A stretch of DNA of 64,000 bases, from NCBI GenBank assembly GCA_028284605.1, contig JANQRL010000042.1, positions 38,567 to 102,566 of the forward strand. The letters run 5' to 3'. The notes beneath the pieces were generated by a model, which saw nothing but the letters and a program-made list of their open reading frames with translations, was not told where the DNA came from and searched no databases. The translations under genes were made by a program, and so were the position numbers. Of the stretch, positions 1-8,007 are shown one piece after another. Source of the DNA: Paracoccaceae bacterium. Lineage in GTDB: Bacteria; Pseudomonadota; Alphaproteobacteria; Rhodobacterales; Rhodobacteraceae. Each line of letters starts with the position of its first letter. Position 1 is the stretch's first letter.

Positions 1-693
1 GAGATCGCCTATGCCTACGACCCGGAGGCCGGCCCAAGCCTCGACATCCCCGCGCTCAGCATTGCGGCCGGCCAGAAGGTGGCGGTCCTTGGCGCCAACG
101 GGTCAGGCAAATCCACCCTGCTGAAGCTGCTCACCGGGCTCTACGCGCCGGGCAGGGGGCGGGTGCTGGTCGACGGGCTCGACATGGGCCAGATCATGCC
201 GCGCGATCTGCGCCGGTCGATCGGTTACCTGAGCCAGGAGGTGCGGCTTTTCGCCGGCACTTTGCGCGACAACCTCAACATGACCGGGCTCGAGCGCGAC
301 GAGGACCGGCTCTACGCCGCGCTCGACTTCGCCGGGCTCGGGCCGGTGGTGCGCAAGCATCCCAAGGGGCTCGACCTGACCATCGCCGATGGCGGCGAGG
401 GGCTTTCCATCGGGCAGCGGCAATCCATCGGCTGGGCGCGGCTCTGGCTCCAGGACCCGTCCGTGTGCCTGCTCGACGAGCCCACCGCGGCGCTCGACCA
501 GACGCTTGAGGCGGCGATGGTAGATCGGCTCGCCACCTGGCTTGACGGGCGCACCGCGATCATCGCGACCCACCGGGTGCCGATCCTGTCGCTGACCGAG
601 CGGACGCTGGTCCTGCAATCCGGGCGCCTTGTCGTCGACGGGCCGCGGGAAGAGGTGCTGGCGCATCTGCAAGCGAGAAGGGCCGCGTCATGA
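1..693 (+). CDS. Type I secretion system ABC transporter, C-terminal ATPase part (5' end cut by window)
   Basis: Only the nucleotide-binding domain is visible; the reading frame is open to the first base, so the membrane and any peptidase-like domain lie upstream. The Walker A motif GANGSGKST is at visible residues 31-39, followed by a Q-loop (YLSQE), an ABC signature LSIGQRQ, Walker B (VCLLDEP) and the switch histidine in ATHR. The LSIGQ form of the signature and the immediately following HlyD adaptor point to a LapB/HlyB-like exporter that would energise secretion of a large RTX or adhesin-type protein across both membranes. It overlaps the next gene by 4 nt (ATGA), so the two are translationally coupled. 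The substrate gene is not in the window. Confidence 0.9.
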   Translation, partial: EIAYAYDPEAGPSLDIPALSIAAGQKVAVLGANGSGKSTLLKLLTGLYAPGRGRVLVDGLDMGQIMPRDLRRSIGYLSQEVRLFAGTLRDNLNMTGLERDEDRLYAALDFAGLGPVVRKHPKGLDLTIADGGEGLSIGQRQSIGWARLWLQDPSVCLLDEPTAALDQTLEAAMVDRLATWLDGRTAIIATHRVPILSLTERTLVLQSGRLVVDGPREEVLAHLQARRAAS

Positions 694-1859
694 CCACGGT
701 GGACGCGACCCTCGACGACAGCGCCGGCCGGGCGCGGGCGGTGATCTGGCTCGTCGCGGCGACGGTGCTGGTCTTTCTCGTCTGGGCCCGCTTCGCCTGG
801 ATCGACGAGATCGTGCGGGCGCCGGGGGAGGTCGTGGCCTCGTCACGGCCCCAGATCGTGCAGAATCTCGAAGGCGGCATTCTCGCAGAACTGGCCGTGC
901 AGGAGGGGGCGGTGGTGGCTCCGGGCGATGTGCTGGCCCGGCTGCGCGGCACTCAATTCGCCACCCGCGCTGCCGATCTGGAGGCTCAGGTCGTGGCCGC
1001 CGATATCCGCCGGCTCCGGCTCGAGGCGGAGATGGAGGGGCTCTTCGATTTTGCCGTGCCGCCGGACTACGAGGAGCGGGCGCCGGAGATCGCGGCCTCG
1101 GAACGCGCGCTGCTCAATGCCCGCCAGGCCGATTATGTGAGCAAGACCGACAGTGCCCGGCAGGTCGCGGCGGAGACCGAGCGGGAACTGGCGGTGCTCG
1201 AAGACCTGCTCGCCCGGGACATCGTGGCGCTGATCGAGGTCACCGGCGCTCGCAAGGCCCATACCGACGCGCAGAGCCGACTGAGCGAGATCGTGACCGG
1301 GGCCGAACTGGACCGGGCGCGGGACTATTCCGAGACATTGCAGGAGGTTGCGACGCTGCGTCAGGATTTGCGGCTGGCCCGCGACCAGCTCCAACGCACG
1401 GTGATCACCTCGCCGATGCGGGGCATCGTCAATGCGGTGGGCGTGAGCACCATCGGCGGCGTGATCCGCCCGGGCGAGGAGATTTTCGAGATCATCCCCC
1501 TCGATGATGCGTTGCAGGTCGAGGCGCGGGTGAAGCCGGCGGATATCGCCCATGTGGTGGCGGGCCAGCAGGCGACGATCAAGCTCTCGGCCTACGATTT
1601 CACCATCCACGGCACCCTGCCGGGGCGTGTGGTGCGGGTCTCGGCGGATACGTTCGAGGATGAGCGGCAGGCCCAGACGGAGCCGCATTATCGCGTGACC
1701 GTGGAGGTGGATTCGGAGGGGCTCACCGAACGTCAGGCGGGGATCGAGATTCGCCCGGGGATGCAGGCGACGGTGGAACTCCATACCGGCGCGAAGACCG
1801 TGCTGAGCTATCTGACGAAACCGCTCTACCGCTCACAGGAGGCGCTGCGGGAGCCTTGA
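690..1859 (+). CDS. HlyD-family type I secretion periplasmic adaptor (membrane fusion protein)
   Basis: A 389-residue protein with a short cytoplasmic N-terminus, one membrane segment at about residues 18-36, then a beta/lipoyl-like portion (GGILAELAVQEGAVVAPGD), a long alpha-helical hairpin of about residues 90-230, the second lipoyl half (TSPMRGIVNAV) and a beta-barrel. It ends with the typical adaptor motif RPGMQATVELHTGAKTVL. Family knowledge: such proteins bridge the inner-membrane ABC ATPase to a TolC-like outer-membrane channel. It is the last gene of the unit; a palindrome-rich spacer follows directly. The TolC partner is not seen here. Confidence 0.92.
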   Translation: MTTVDATLDDSAGRARAVIWLVAATVLVFLVWARFAWIDEIVRAPGEVVASSRPQIVQNLEGGILAELAVQEGAVVAPGDVLARLRGTQFATRAADLEAQVVAADIRRLRLEAEMEGLFDFAVPPDYEERAPEIAASERALLNARQADYVSKTDSARQVAAETERELAVLEDLLARDIVALIEVTGARKAHTDAQSRLSEIVTGAELDRARDYSETLQEVATLRQDLRLARDQLQRTVITSPMRGIVNAVGVSTIGGVIRPGEEIFEIIPLDDALQVEARVKPADIAHVVAGQQATIKLSAYDFTIHGTLPGRVVRVSADTFEDERQAQTEPHYRVTVEVDSEGLTERQAGIEIRPGMQATVELHTGAKTVLSYLTKPLYRSQEALREP

Positions 1860-1867
1860 GGCGTCGG

Positions 1868-1973
1868 AAGGCGCGTCGACGCGCCTTTCTTATGCGCCGT
1901 CGACGGCGCCGCGTCGACGCGGCGTTGGACGCGCTTGCGCAAGCGCGTGGCCACGGCCCGTCGACGGGCCGTG
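1868..1973. repeat. Five-palindrome cassette, copy 1 (order A-B-C-D-E)
   Basis: Five perfect palindromes stand in a row: A 1868-1887 (aaggcgcgtcgacgcgcctt), B 1894-1909, C 1907-1924, D 1929-1948 (acgcgcttgcgcaagcgcgt) and E 1952-1973. Four have GTCGAC at their centre; D has TTGCGCAA. Centre-to-centre steps are 24, 14, 23 and 24 bp. The same five occur in the opposite order at 6618-6731, so the two cassettes are inverted copies; copy 1 lacks about 10 bp between B and C. The stretch 1860-2154 holds no gene I can support. Confidence 0.9.
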
Positions 1974-2052
1974 CCGGCACCAATGCCGAGCGGCGGCGTC
2001 CGGACGTGAGAGCCCCAGAGTATTCCGGCATAGTGGTGCGCACGGGGGGCTT

Positions 2053-2100
2053 CGATTATTCGTCGAGTAATCGCACTTTCGATCCCTCGACGAAGGATCG
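2053..2100. repeat. Two-hairpin doublet
   Basis: Two 21-bp imperfect palindromes, 2053-2073 (arms CGATTA/TAATCG around a TCGTCGA core) and 2080-2100 (arms CGATCC/GGATCG around TCGACGA), separated by 6 bp. It lies between the HlyD gene and the convergent epimerase gene, so it could act as a bidirectional terminator or be an interspersed repeat. The same architecture is seen at seven other places in the window. Confidence 0.65.
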
Positions 2101-2154
2101 GATTCGTGGGGCTGCGACTTTTCTGGAGAGGGGGGCCTGCTCGCGACGGCGTGT

Positions 2155-3168
2155 CTACGCGGGCAGGGCCACCGCGCCGGGGGTCGTGAGCGCTTCGTCA
2201 TCCGCGTCGTAGTCAAAATGATCCCGCGGATAGGCAGCGAGCTGCGGGAGGACCTCGCGCCAGTCCCGCCCTTCCGTTGCGCGCACCAGCCAGTCGAGGG
2301 CCGGGCCCACGGTCTCGGCATAAGTACCGGAGCCGGGGCGGGCGGAGGCGCAGACCAGGGGGCGTTCGGTGGACCAGGGCGTCATGCCCTGCTCTGGCGG
2401 CCATGGGCCGGGCGGCAGGCCGACCAGCGTGGCGGAGCGGCCGAGATGGGCCATGATCGTGCCGGCGATCTCGGCGACGTTCGGGGCGTCGGCATCGGTC
2501 ACGTTCTCGATCGCCTGACCCTTGCGGACCAGCGCTTGGCCCACTGCTTCGGCGATGGCCCGGGTGGAGGTCGTCTGGAACCGGCTCTCTCCCATGAAGG
2601 CGAGGGGAATGCGATCCCGCCCGTCAAGCAGCCGCTTCACGATCCACCATTCGCGGGCATGGGAGCTCTCCGGTCCGTGGATCGCGCAGGGGCGCAGGAT
2701 CGTCAGGGGGACATCCGCGCCATCGAGCAGCCGCTCTTCGAGGGCGACCTTGCGGGTCGAATAGGTCTCCGGCCCCGGCGCGGTGGTGGGGTGGTCCTCG
2801 GGGATCGGTACCGGGAAGTGCGGAAAGCCGGTCTCCACCGCCTCATCGAGGGTTCGGCCCTCGGCATCGCGATAGACGCTCGCGCTCGACACCACGACCA
2901 GATGGCCGATGCCGGACTGGTAGGCCAGGAGCTGCTCGGCATGGGAGGCATCGAAGGCCACGCAATCGAGGACCATGTCCGCGCCCGGCCCCAGCACGCG
3001 GCGCAGGTCATCCGGGTTCTCGCGGTCCGCTGAAACGTGCCGCCAGGGCCCGGTGGGCCCCTCCGCGCGGCGGCTGACCACGGTCACGTCGTGTCCGGCC
3101 TCCCCGAAGGCCCGGCCCACCGCCGAACCGATCTGCCCGGTGCCGCCGAGAATGACGAGCCGGGCCAT
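2155..3168 (-). CDS. NAD-dependent epimerase/dehydratase (extended SDR)
   Basis: A 337-residue short-chain dehydrogenase/reductase-type protein. It opens with the Rossmann motif GGTGQIGSA at residues 8-16 and a basic VVSRR that suggests NADP or NAD phosphate-side contacts, and has a YSTRK motif fitting the catalytic YxxxK. The middle contains the LRPCAIHGP segment typical of nucleotide-sugar epimerase relatives. The substrate cannot be told from sequence. Its start lies 3 nt after the stop of the SRPBCC gene upstream on the same strand, so ArsR-SRPBCC-epimerase may form one unit. Confidence 0.85.
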   Translation of the reverse strand: MARLVILGGTGQIGSAVGRAFGEAGHDVTVVSRRAEGPTGPWRHVSADRENPDDLRRVLGPGADMVLDCVAFDASHAEQLLAYQSGIGHLVVVSSASVYRDAEGRTLDEAVETGFPHFPVPIPEDHPTTAPGPETYSTRKVALEERLLDGADVPLTILRPCAIHGPESSHAREWWIVKRLLDGRDRIPLAFMGESRFQTTSTRAIAEAVGQALVRKGQAIENVTDADAPNVAEIAGTIMAHLGRSATLVGLPPGPWPPEQGMTPWSTERPLVCASARPGSGTYAETVGPALDWLVRATEGRDWREVLPQLAAYPRDHFDYDADDEALTTPGAVALPA

Positions 3169-3171
3169 GGG

Positions 3172-3636
3172 TCAGGCCGTCACCCGGCCCGTCGCACAGG
3201 CCCGCCCGTAGCAGGTGACCAGCACATGGTCCCAGCCGGTCCGGTAATTGCCGTGGAGCGCCGTCGCCGCCTCACCCAACCGCTCGAAGCCGCCATGGGT
3301 CAGCTCGACCCTCGTGCCGGTGCCCTCGGGCGCGAAGACCACGAGGAGGTCGGTCGCCTCCTCCTCGTCGCGGCCCACATGCCAGGCGACACCGAACCGC
3401 GCCCCGGGGGCCCAGTCGGTGATCCGGCCCCATGGGGCCTGGGTCCCATCGGGTTTGGTCTCGACGATCTGTCCGCCCTCGCGCGGCTCCACGGTCACCT
3501 CCCGCGGCAGGTCCCCGTCGCCGGCGGAGAGGGAATGGGTGTCCACCGGCCACCATTCACCCATCCGTTCGGTGAAGAGGCGGAACGCCTCTTCCGGCGG
3601 CAAAGGCACTGTCAGCGTCTTTCGGATCGGGTCCAT
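3172..3636 (-). CDS. SRPBCC (AHSA1-like) domain protein
   Basis: A 154-residue protein starting MDPIRKTLTVPLPPEEAFRLF, the usual first strand of the START/Bet-v1-like hydrophobic-pocket fold. It contains ERMGEWWPVDTHS and ends with the HGNYRTGWDHVL helix of the AHSA1 group. The open frame runs 35 codons further upstream, but that part overlaps the ArsR gene and does not look like the family, so the ATG at 3636 is preferred. It follows the ArsR gene by 4 nt; ArsR-SRPBCC pairs are common, with the SRPBCC protein of unknown ligand. A second such pair sits at 49559-50363. Confidence 0.85.
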   Translation of the reverse strand: MDPIRKTLTVPLPPEEAFRLFTERMGEWWPVDTHSLSAGDGDLPREVTVEPREGGQIVETKPDGTQAPWGRITDWAPGARFGVAWHVGRDEEEATDLLVVFAPEGTGTRVELTHGGFERLGEAATALHGNYRTGWDHVLVTCYGRACATGRVTA

Positions 3637-3640
3637 GGGC

Positions 3641-3970
3641 CTAGTCCTTTCTCTTCTGCGCCTCTGCCTCGGCCGCGCGGGCAAAGGCGGCGAGCGCGTC
3701 GTCCCAGAGGTCATCGAGATAGCGGCGCAATTCGTCCACACCGCCGGGCGCCAGCCGATAATAGCGCCGCGTGCCCTTCGGCGTCACCTCCACCAGACCG
3801 GCATCGGTCAGCACCCTGAGATGCTGCGACACCGCCGGGCGGCTGACCGGCAGGGGGCCGGCAAGGGCCCCGACCGGCGACGGCCCCGCCCGCAGTGCCT
3901 CGACGATCGCGCGGCGGGTCGGATCGGCCAGCGCCTCGATCGCCGGGGCTATTGTAACTCCGTTAGCCAT
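3641..3970 (-). CDS. ArsR-family winged-helix transcriptional regulator
   Basis: About 109 residues. ALADPTRRAIVEALRAGPSPVGALAGPLPVSRPAVSQHLRVL is split here as the ArsR signature helices: ADPTRRAI, then recognition helix SRPAVSQHLRVLTDAGLV, and a wing with TRRYYRL. No CxC metal motif is present, so it is not an arsenic/metal-type sensor; such members usually control the neighbouring SRPBCC gene. The start is either ATG at 3970 or the GTG immediately before it (3973). A TTGACT hexamer on the minus strand (4006-4001) could be a -35 element, but no convincing -10 follows. Divergent from clpP. Confidence 0.88.
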   Translation of the reverse strand: MANGVTIAPAIEALADPTRRAIVEALRAGPSPVGALAGPLPVSRPAVSQHLRVLTDAGLVEVTPKGTRRYYRLAPGGVDELRRYLDDLWDDALAAFARAAEAEAQKRKD

Positions 3971-4114
3971 CACTTACCGTAAGCCATGACTGACGATTCG
4001 AGTCAAGCGGACCGGGCCCGCCCTTGAAGGCCCTTGAGGCCGTCACTAAGACTCCGTCAGCATTTGACCCTTAAGGACGTCCCCGTCCGACAATCCCGAG
4101 AGGCAGCACGAGCA

Positions 4115-4744
4115 ATGCGCGATCCCGTCGAAACCTACATGAACCTCGTCCCCATGGTGGTCGAACAGACCAGCCGGGGGGAGCGGGCCTACGACATCTT
4201 CTCGCGCCTCCTGAAAGAGCGCATCGTCTTCGTCAGCGGCCCGGTTCACGACGGGATGAGCCAGCTCGTCGTCGCCCAGCTTCTGCATCTGGAGGCAGAC
4301 AATCCGAAGAAAGAGATTTCGATGTATATCAACTCGCCGGGTGGCGTGGTGACGTCGGGGCTCTCGATCTACGACACGATGCAGTACATCAAACCGAAGG
4401 TCTCGACCCTTGTGATCGGCCAGGCGGCGTCCATGGGTTCTCTGCTTCTCACCGCCGGCGAGCCCGGCATGCGCCTCTCGCTGCCGAACAGCCGGATCAT
4501 GGTCCATCAGCCCTCAGGCGGCTATCAGGGCCAGGCCACGGACATCATGATCCACGCCGAGGAAACGCTGAAGCTGAAGCGGCGGCTCAATGAAATCTAC
4601 GTGAAGCATACCGGCCAGACGCTCAAGAAGGTCGAGGGCGCGCTGGAGCGGGACAACTTCATGTCGCCCGAAGAGGCCAAGGAATGGGGGCTGATCGACG
4701 AGATCGTCGAGAACCGGCCGAAGGGCGACGACAGCGAAAACTGA
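4115..4744 (+). CDS. clpP: ATP-dependent Clp protease proteolytic subunit ClpP
   Basis: A 209-residue serine peptidase. The catalytic triad is visible: Ser106 in [10 protein letters not shown], His131 in [10 protein letters not shown] and Asp180 in LERDNFMS. The oxyanion strand SPGGVV is at residues 74-79. The frame is open for 27 codons upstream, but [18 protein letters not shown] is the family's normal N-terminus, so the ATG at 4115 is chosen. ClpP forms a double heptamer that degrades substrates delivered by ClpX or ClpA. The adaptor unfoldase gene clpX follows after 116 bp; a GC-rich stem followed by a T run at about 4756-4780 may partly separate their transcription. Confidence 0.98.
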   Translation: MRDPVETYMNLVPMVVEQTSRGERAYDIFSRLLKERIVFVSGPVHDGMSQLVVAQLLHLEADNPKKEISMYINSPGGVVTSGLSIYDTMQYIKPKVSTLVIGQAASMGSLLLTAGEPGMRLSLPNSRIMVHQPSGGYQGQATDIMIHAEETLKLKRRLNEIYVKHTGQTLKKVEGALERDNFMSPEEAKEWGLIDEIVENRPKGDDSEN

Positions 4745-4860
4745 CCCTCCGACCCCGCCCCGGGCGCGGCGTTTTTGACGTTGTGACCGGTTTGCCCCTG
4801 CCCTAGGGTAGCGGGAAGGGTCGGGGAACGACGACAGGCCGGGCACCAAGAGGTTCAGGT

Positions 4861-6123
4861 ATGGCCAGCAATTCAGGCGGCGACAGCAAGAACACCCTCT
4901 ATTGCAGCTTCTGCGGCAAGAGCCAGCATGAGGTGCGCAAGCTCATTGCGGGCCCGACGGTGTTCATCTGCGACGAATGCGTCGAGCTCTGCATGGACAT
5001 CATCCGCGAGGAGACGAAGTCGGCCGGGCTGAAATCCTCCGACGGGGTGCCGACGCCGAAGGAAATCTGCGAGGTTCTCGACGATTATGTGATCGGGCAG
5101 GGGCACGCGAAGCGGGTGCTCTCGGTCGCGGTCCACAACCATTACAAGCGGCTGAACCATGCCTCGAAGACAGATATCGAACTGGCGAAGTCGAACATCC
5201 TGCTGATCGGGCCCACCGGCTGCGGCAAGACGCTGCTCGCCCAGACTCTGGCGCGCATCCTGGATGTGCCGTTCACCATGGCCGATGCCACGACCCTCAC
5301 CGAGGCCGGCTATGTCGGTGAGGATGTCGAGAATATCATCCTCAAGCTGCTTCAGGCCAGCGAATACAATGTCGAACGGGCCCAGCGCGGCATCGTCTAT
5401 ATCGACGAGGTCGACAAGATCACCCGCAAGTCCGACAACCCCTCGATCACAAGGGATGTCTCGGGCGAGGGGGTGCAGCAGGCGCTCTTGAAGATCATGG
5501 AAGGCACCGTTGCTTCGGTACCGCCCCAGGGCGGGCGGAAACATCCGCAGCAGGAATTCCTGCAAGTGGACACCACGAACATCCTCTTCATCTGCGGCGG
5601 CGCCTTCGCGGGGCTCGACAAGATCATCTCCCAGCGCGGCAAGGGCTCGGCCATGGGCTTTGGCGCCGATGTGCGCGACGTGGATGAGCGCGGGGTGGGC
5701 GAGGTGTTCAGCGATCTCGAACCCGAGGATTTGCTGAAATTCGGCCTGATCCCGGAATTCGTTGGCCGTCTGCCGGTGATCGCGACGCTGGAGGACCTCG
5801 ACGAGGATGCCCTCGTGACGATCCTGACCGAGCCGAAGAATGCGCTGGTGAAACAGTACCAGCGGCTCTTCGAGCTGGAGGATACCCGGCTGACCTTCAC
5901 CGACGATGCACTGAAGGCCATCGCCAAGCGCGCTATCGAGCGCAAGACCGGCGCGCGCGGCCTGCGCTCGATCATGGAGGACATCCTGCTCGACACGATG
6001 TTCGACCTGCCGGGCATGGATGCGGTCAATGAGGTGGTGGTCAATGAAGAGGCCGTGGGCCCCGATGCCGCCCCGCTGATGATCTACGGCGAAGACCAGA
6101 AGGATGCAGTAAGCGCGGGCTGA
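4861..6123 (+). CDS. clpX: ATP-dependent Clp protease ATP-binding subunit ClpX
   Basis: A 420-residue AAA+ unfoldase. The N-terminal zinc-binding domain has Cys15, Cys18, Cys37 and Cys40; Walker A GPTGCGKT is at 117-124, Walker [10 protein letters not shown] near 178-186, and the substrate-gripping pore loop GYVGEDV at 150-156. The loop that docks on ClpP is usually IGF; here it reads MGFGADV. The length matches the family. It recognises and unfolds tagged proteins in the cytoplasm and feeds them into ClpP. It stands alone downstream of clpP, the usual arrangement in this class. Confidence 0.98.
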   Translation: MASNSGGDSKNTLYCSFCGKSQHEVRKLIAGPTVFICDECVELCMDIIREETKSAGLKSSDGVPTPKEICEVLDDYVIGQGHAKRVLSVAVHNHYKRLNHASKTDIELAKSNILLIGPTGCGKTLLAQTLARILDVPFTMADATTLTEAGYVGEDVENIILKLLQASEYNVERAQRGIVYIDEVDKITRKSDNPSITRDVSGEGVQQALLKIMEGTVASVPPQGGRKHPQQEFLQVDTTNILFICGGAFAGLDKIISQRGKGSAMGFGADVRDVDERGVGEVFSDLEPEDLLKFGLIPEFVGRLPVIATLEDLDEDALVTILTEPKNALVKQYQRLFELEDTRLTFTDDALKAIAKRAIERKTGARGLRSIMEDILLDTMFDLPGMDAVNEVVVNEEAVGPDAAPLMIYGEDQKDAVSAG

Positions 6124-6168
6124 TCCCAGCGCCTTGCGGATGGGTCCGTCGCGCCGTAAGCCGGCCCC

Positions 6169-6546
6169 ATGCGCCGCCTGATCTCCACTGGCTCTCCCTT
6201 CGAGCGCGACATTGGCTATTCCCGGGCCGTTCTCTGCGATGGCTGGGTTTTCGTTGCCGGGACGACGGGCTACGATTATGCCACGATGGAGATGCCCGCC
6301 TCCGTTGAAGATCAGTGCAGGAACGCACTCCAGACCATTGAAAACGCTTTGAAAGAGGCGGGGAGCGGTCTCGAGAATGTGGTCCGTGTCACCTACATTC
6401 TCCCCGACCCGGCGGACTGGCCCGCCTGCTGGCCGGTGACCCGGGCGGTCTTCGGCGACATCCGCCCCGCCTCCACGATGTTCTCCGCCGGGCTCCAGAC
6501 GCCGGAGATGAAGATCGAGATTGAGGTCACCGCGCGGGTTCCCTGA
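6169..6546 (+). CDS. RidA/YjgF/UK114-family protein
   Basis: A 125-residue single-domain protein. The central segment ALKEAGSGLENVVRVTYIL and the C-terminal RPAST...KIEIEVTA are the RidA hallmarks; the arginine of RPAST matches the residue that binds the imine/enamine carboxylate in RidA, and the IEIE strand carries the conserved glutamate. RidA members hydrolyse reactive enamines and imines made by PLP enzymes, but many subfamilies have other or unknown roles, so the exact substrate is not claimed. It is 45 bp after clpX and is the last gene before the second palindrome cassette. Confidence 0.88.
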   Translation: MRRLISTGSPFERDIGYSRAVLCDGWVFVAGTTGYDYATMEMPASVEDQCRNALQTIENALKEAGSGLENVVRVTYILPDPADWPACWPVTRAVFGDIRPASTMFSAGLQTPEMKIEIEVTARVP

Positions 6547-6617
6547 TCCCGGAAGCTCCTGGATCGTTGGATCCCAGACCAGATCGATACCGAGCGAGAG
6601 GGTTCAGCCGGTGCGGG

Positions 6618-6731
6618 ACGGCCCGTCGACGGGCCGTGGGACGCGCTTGCGCAAGCGCGTCGGGCGCCGCGTCGACGCGGCGTGACCAAGCGCCGTCGAC
6701 GGCGCTTCAGCAAGGCGCGTCGACGCGCCTT
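6618..6731. repeat. Five-palindrome cassette, copy 2 (order E-D-C-B-A, inverted relative to copy 1)
   Basis: The palindromes are E 6618-6637 (acggcccgtcgacgggccgt), D 6640-6661, C 6665-6682, B 6688-6707 (aagcgccgtcgacggcgctt) and A 6712-6731 (aaggcgcgtcgacgcgcctt). Centre-to-centre steps are 23, 23, 24 and 24 bp, close to two helical turns, making this the more regular copy. Since each palindrome is its own complement, the reversed order is what shows inversion. The cassette lies in the 252-bp gap between the RidA-like gene and the NDUFA12 gene, where I see no gene. Confidence 0.9.
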
Positions 6732-6798
6732 CCGCGTGGGCCCCACTGGACCTCACTCCGCTCCTCTGGCAAGACGGGCTAGCGAAGCGGAGCGGCAC

Positions 6799-7182
6799 AT
6801 GGCCCTAGGCACCTTCATCAAGCGCATCTTCACCTGGTGGAACGGCCAGACCTTCGGCACCCAGCTTTTTACTTGGCGCCGGGGCGAAAAGGTGGGCGAG
6901 GATGACGAGGGCAACGTCTATTACCGCAACGCCGATGACAGCAGACGTTGGGTGATCTTCAACGGCGAGTCAGAGGCGAGCCGGGTGAGCCCGGACTGGC
7001 ATGGCTGGCTGCACCGGACCTGGGACGAGCCGCCGAGTGAGAAGCCGTTGCCAAGGCAGCCGTGGGAACGCGAGCACATGCCGAACCTGACCGGCACGGC
7101 AGAAGCCTACGCACCGGCCGGCTCGATCCGGCACCAGGACCCGGCCGACCGCCGCGACTACGAGGCCTGGACGCCCGAATAG
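6799..7182 (+). CDS. NADH:ubiquinone oxidoreductase accessory subunit, NDUFA12 family
   Basis: A 127-residue protein. The start [20 protein letters not shown] and the following [40 protein letters not shown] and [12 protein letters not shown] blocks are the alphaproteobacterial form of complex I accessory subunit NDUFA12 (B17.2). The open frame continues upstream into the palindrome cassette, but that part is a translation of repeats, so the ATG at 6799 is used. It is a peripheral-arm assembly/stability subunit shared with mitochondria. Its place next to mlaD and the DUF2155 gene, away from the nuo operon, is common in Rhodobacteraceae. Confidence 0.93.
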   Translation: MALGTFIKRIFTWWNGQTFGTQLFTWRRGEKVGEDDEGNVYYRNADDSRRWVIFNGESEASRVSPDWHGWLHRTWDEPPSEKPLPRQPWEREHMPNLTGTAEAYAPAGSIRHQDPADRRDYEAWTPE

Positions 7183-7198
7183 GCGGGAGGACAAGCGC

Positions 7199-7651
7199 AT
7201 GCGCGAACACCTGACCGAAGTGCTGGTGGGGGCGGCGGTGCTGGCCGTCGCCCTGGGCTTTCTGGTCTATACGACCCAGACCACCGGGGTGACGGGCGCT
7301 GCGACGGACCAGACGCTCACGGCCAGCTTCCGCTCCGCCGAAGGGGTCACGGTGGGCACCGATATCCGGCTCGCCGGGGTCAAGATCGGCACCGTCACCG
7401 GGCTCGACCTCAACACCGAGACCTACCGCGCCGATGTGACGCTCAGCCTCGCCGAGGACGTGCTGGTTCCCGATGACAGCGTGGTCGTGGTTGCCAGCGA
7501 GGGGCTCTTGGGGGGCACCTTCGTGGAGATCGTGCCGGGCGGGTCGTTCGAGTATTATGCGAATGGCGACCAGATCCTGAACACGCAAGGGGCGGTGAGC
7601 GTCATCGGTCTTCTGACCCAGTTCGTCAGCGGCGGGGAAAGTGCTGAATGA
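7199..7651 (+). CDS. mlaD: Outer-membrane lipid asymmetry protein MlaD (MCE domain)
   Basis: A 150-residue protein with one N-terminal membrane helix (about residues 7-26) and a single MCE domain, seen in the RSAEGVTVGTDIRLAGVKIGTV stretch (read as two parts) and the LLGGTFVEIVPGG loop. MlaD forms a periplasmic hexameric ring on the MlaFEDB phospholipid transporter. Here it is not beside mlaFEB but 16 bp after the NDUFA12 gene and overlaps the DUF2155 gene by 4 nt, so these three are probably co-transcribed. The other Mla parts are outside the window. Confidence 0.9.
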   Translation: MREHLTEVLVGAAVLAVALGFLVYTTQTTGVTGAATDQTLTASFRSAEGVTVGTDIRLAGVKIGTVTGLDLNTETYRADVTLSLAEDVLVPDDSVVVVASEGLLGGTFVEIVPGGSFEYYANGDQILNTQGAVSVIGLLTQFVSGGESAE

Positions 7652-8007
7652 CAAGGCTTTGCGCGGCATTCTTCGCGTTGCTTTTGGCGCTTCCAGCGGC
7701 GGCGCAGGAGGCCACCAACGGCTCCGCCGGCGTGGTCCGGGTGCTCGACAAGATCACCGGAAATGTGCGCGACCTTGAAATCCCCGCCGGTGACGCGACC
7801 CGGATCGGTCTCCTCGAAATCCGCCTGGCGGAATGCCGCTACCCGACCGGCAATCCCTCCGGCGACGCCTTCGCGCTCCTCACCGTGTTCTATCGCGGCA
7901 TCGCCGACCCGGTGTTCCGGGGATGGATGGTGGCCTCGGCCCCGGCGCTCAATCCGATGGACCACCCGCGCTACGACGTCTGGGTCCTCCGCTGTAGCAC
8001 CGCCTGA
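7648..8007 (+). CDS. DUF2155 domain-containing periplasmic protein
   Basis: A 119-residue protein with a clear signal peptide (MTRLCAAFFALLLALPAAAQ). The mature part VVRVLDKITGNVRDLEIPAG, the ECRYP and WMVASAPALNP blocks, and WVLRCS at the end are the DUF2155 pattern. Two cysteines in the mature region could form a disulfide. The function is unknown; the gene travels with mlaD in this group, which hints at an envelope role but does not prove it. Its last 37 bp overlap the convergent end of aat. Confidence 0.88.
   Translation: MTRLCAAFFALLLALPAAAQEATNGSAGVVRVLDKITGNVRDLEIPAGDATRIGLLEIRLAECRYPTGNPSGDAFALLTVFYRGIADPVFRGWMVASAPALNPMDHPRYDVWVLRCSTA

Noticed and set aside
1868..1973. CRISPR-like array of regular repeats
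   Set aside because: The units are five different palindromes in one order, not identical repeats with unique spacers, and no cas gene is in the window.
1868..6731. Transposon ends for the five-palindrome cassettes
   Set aside because: No transposase or target-site duplication was found, and the palindromes are individually symmetric, unlike typical transposon ends.
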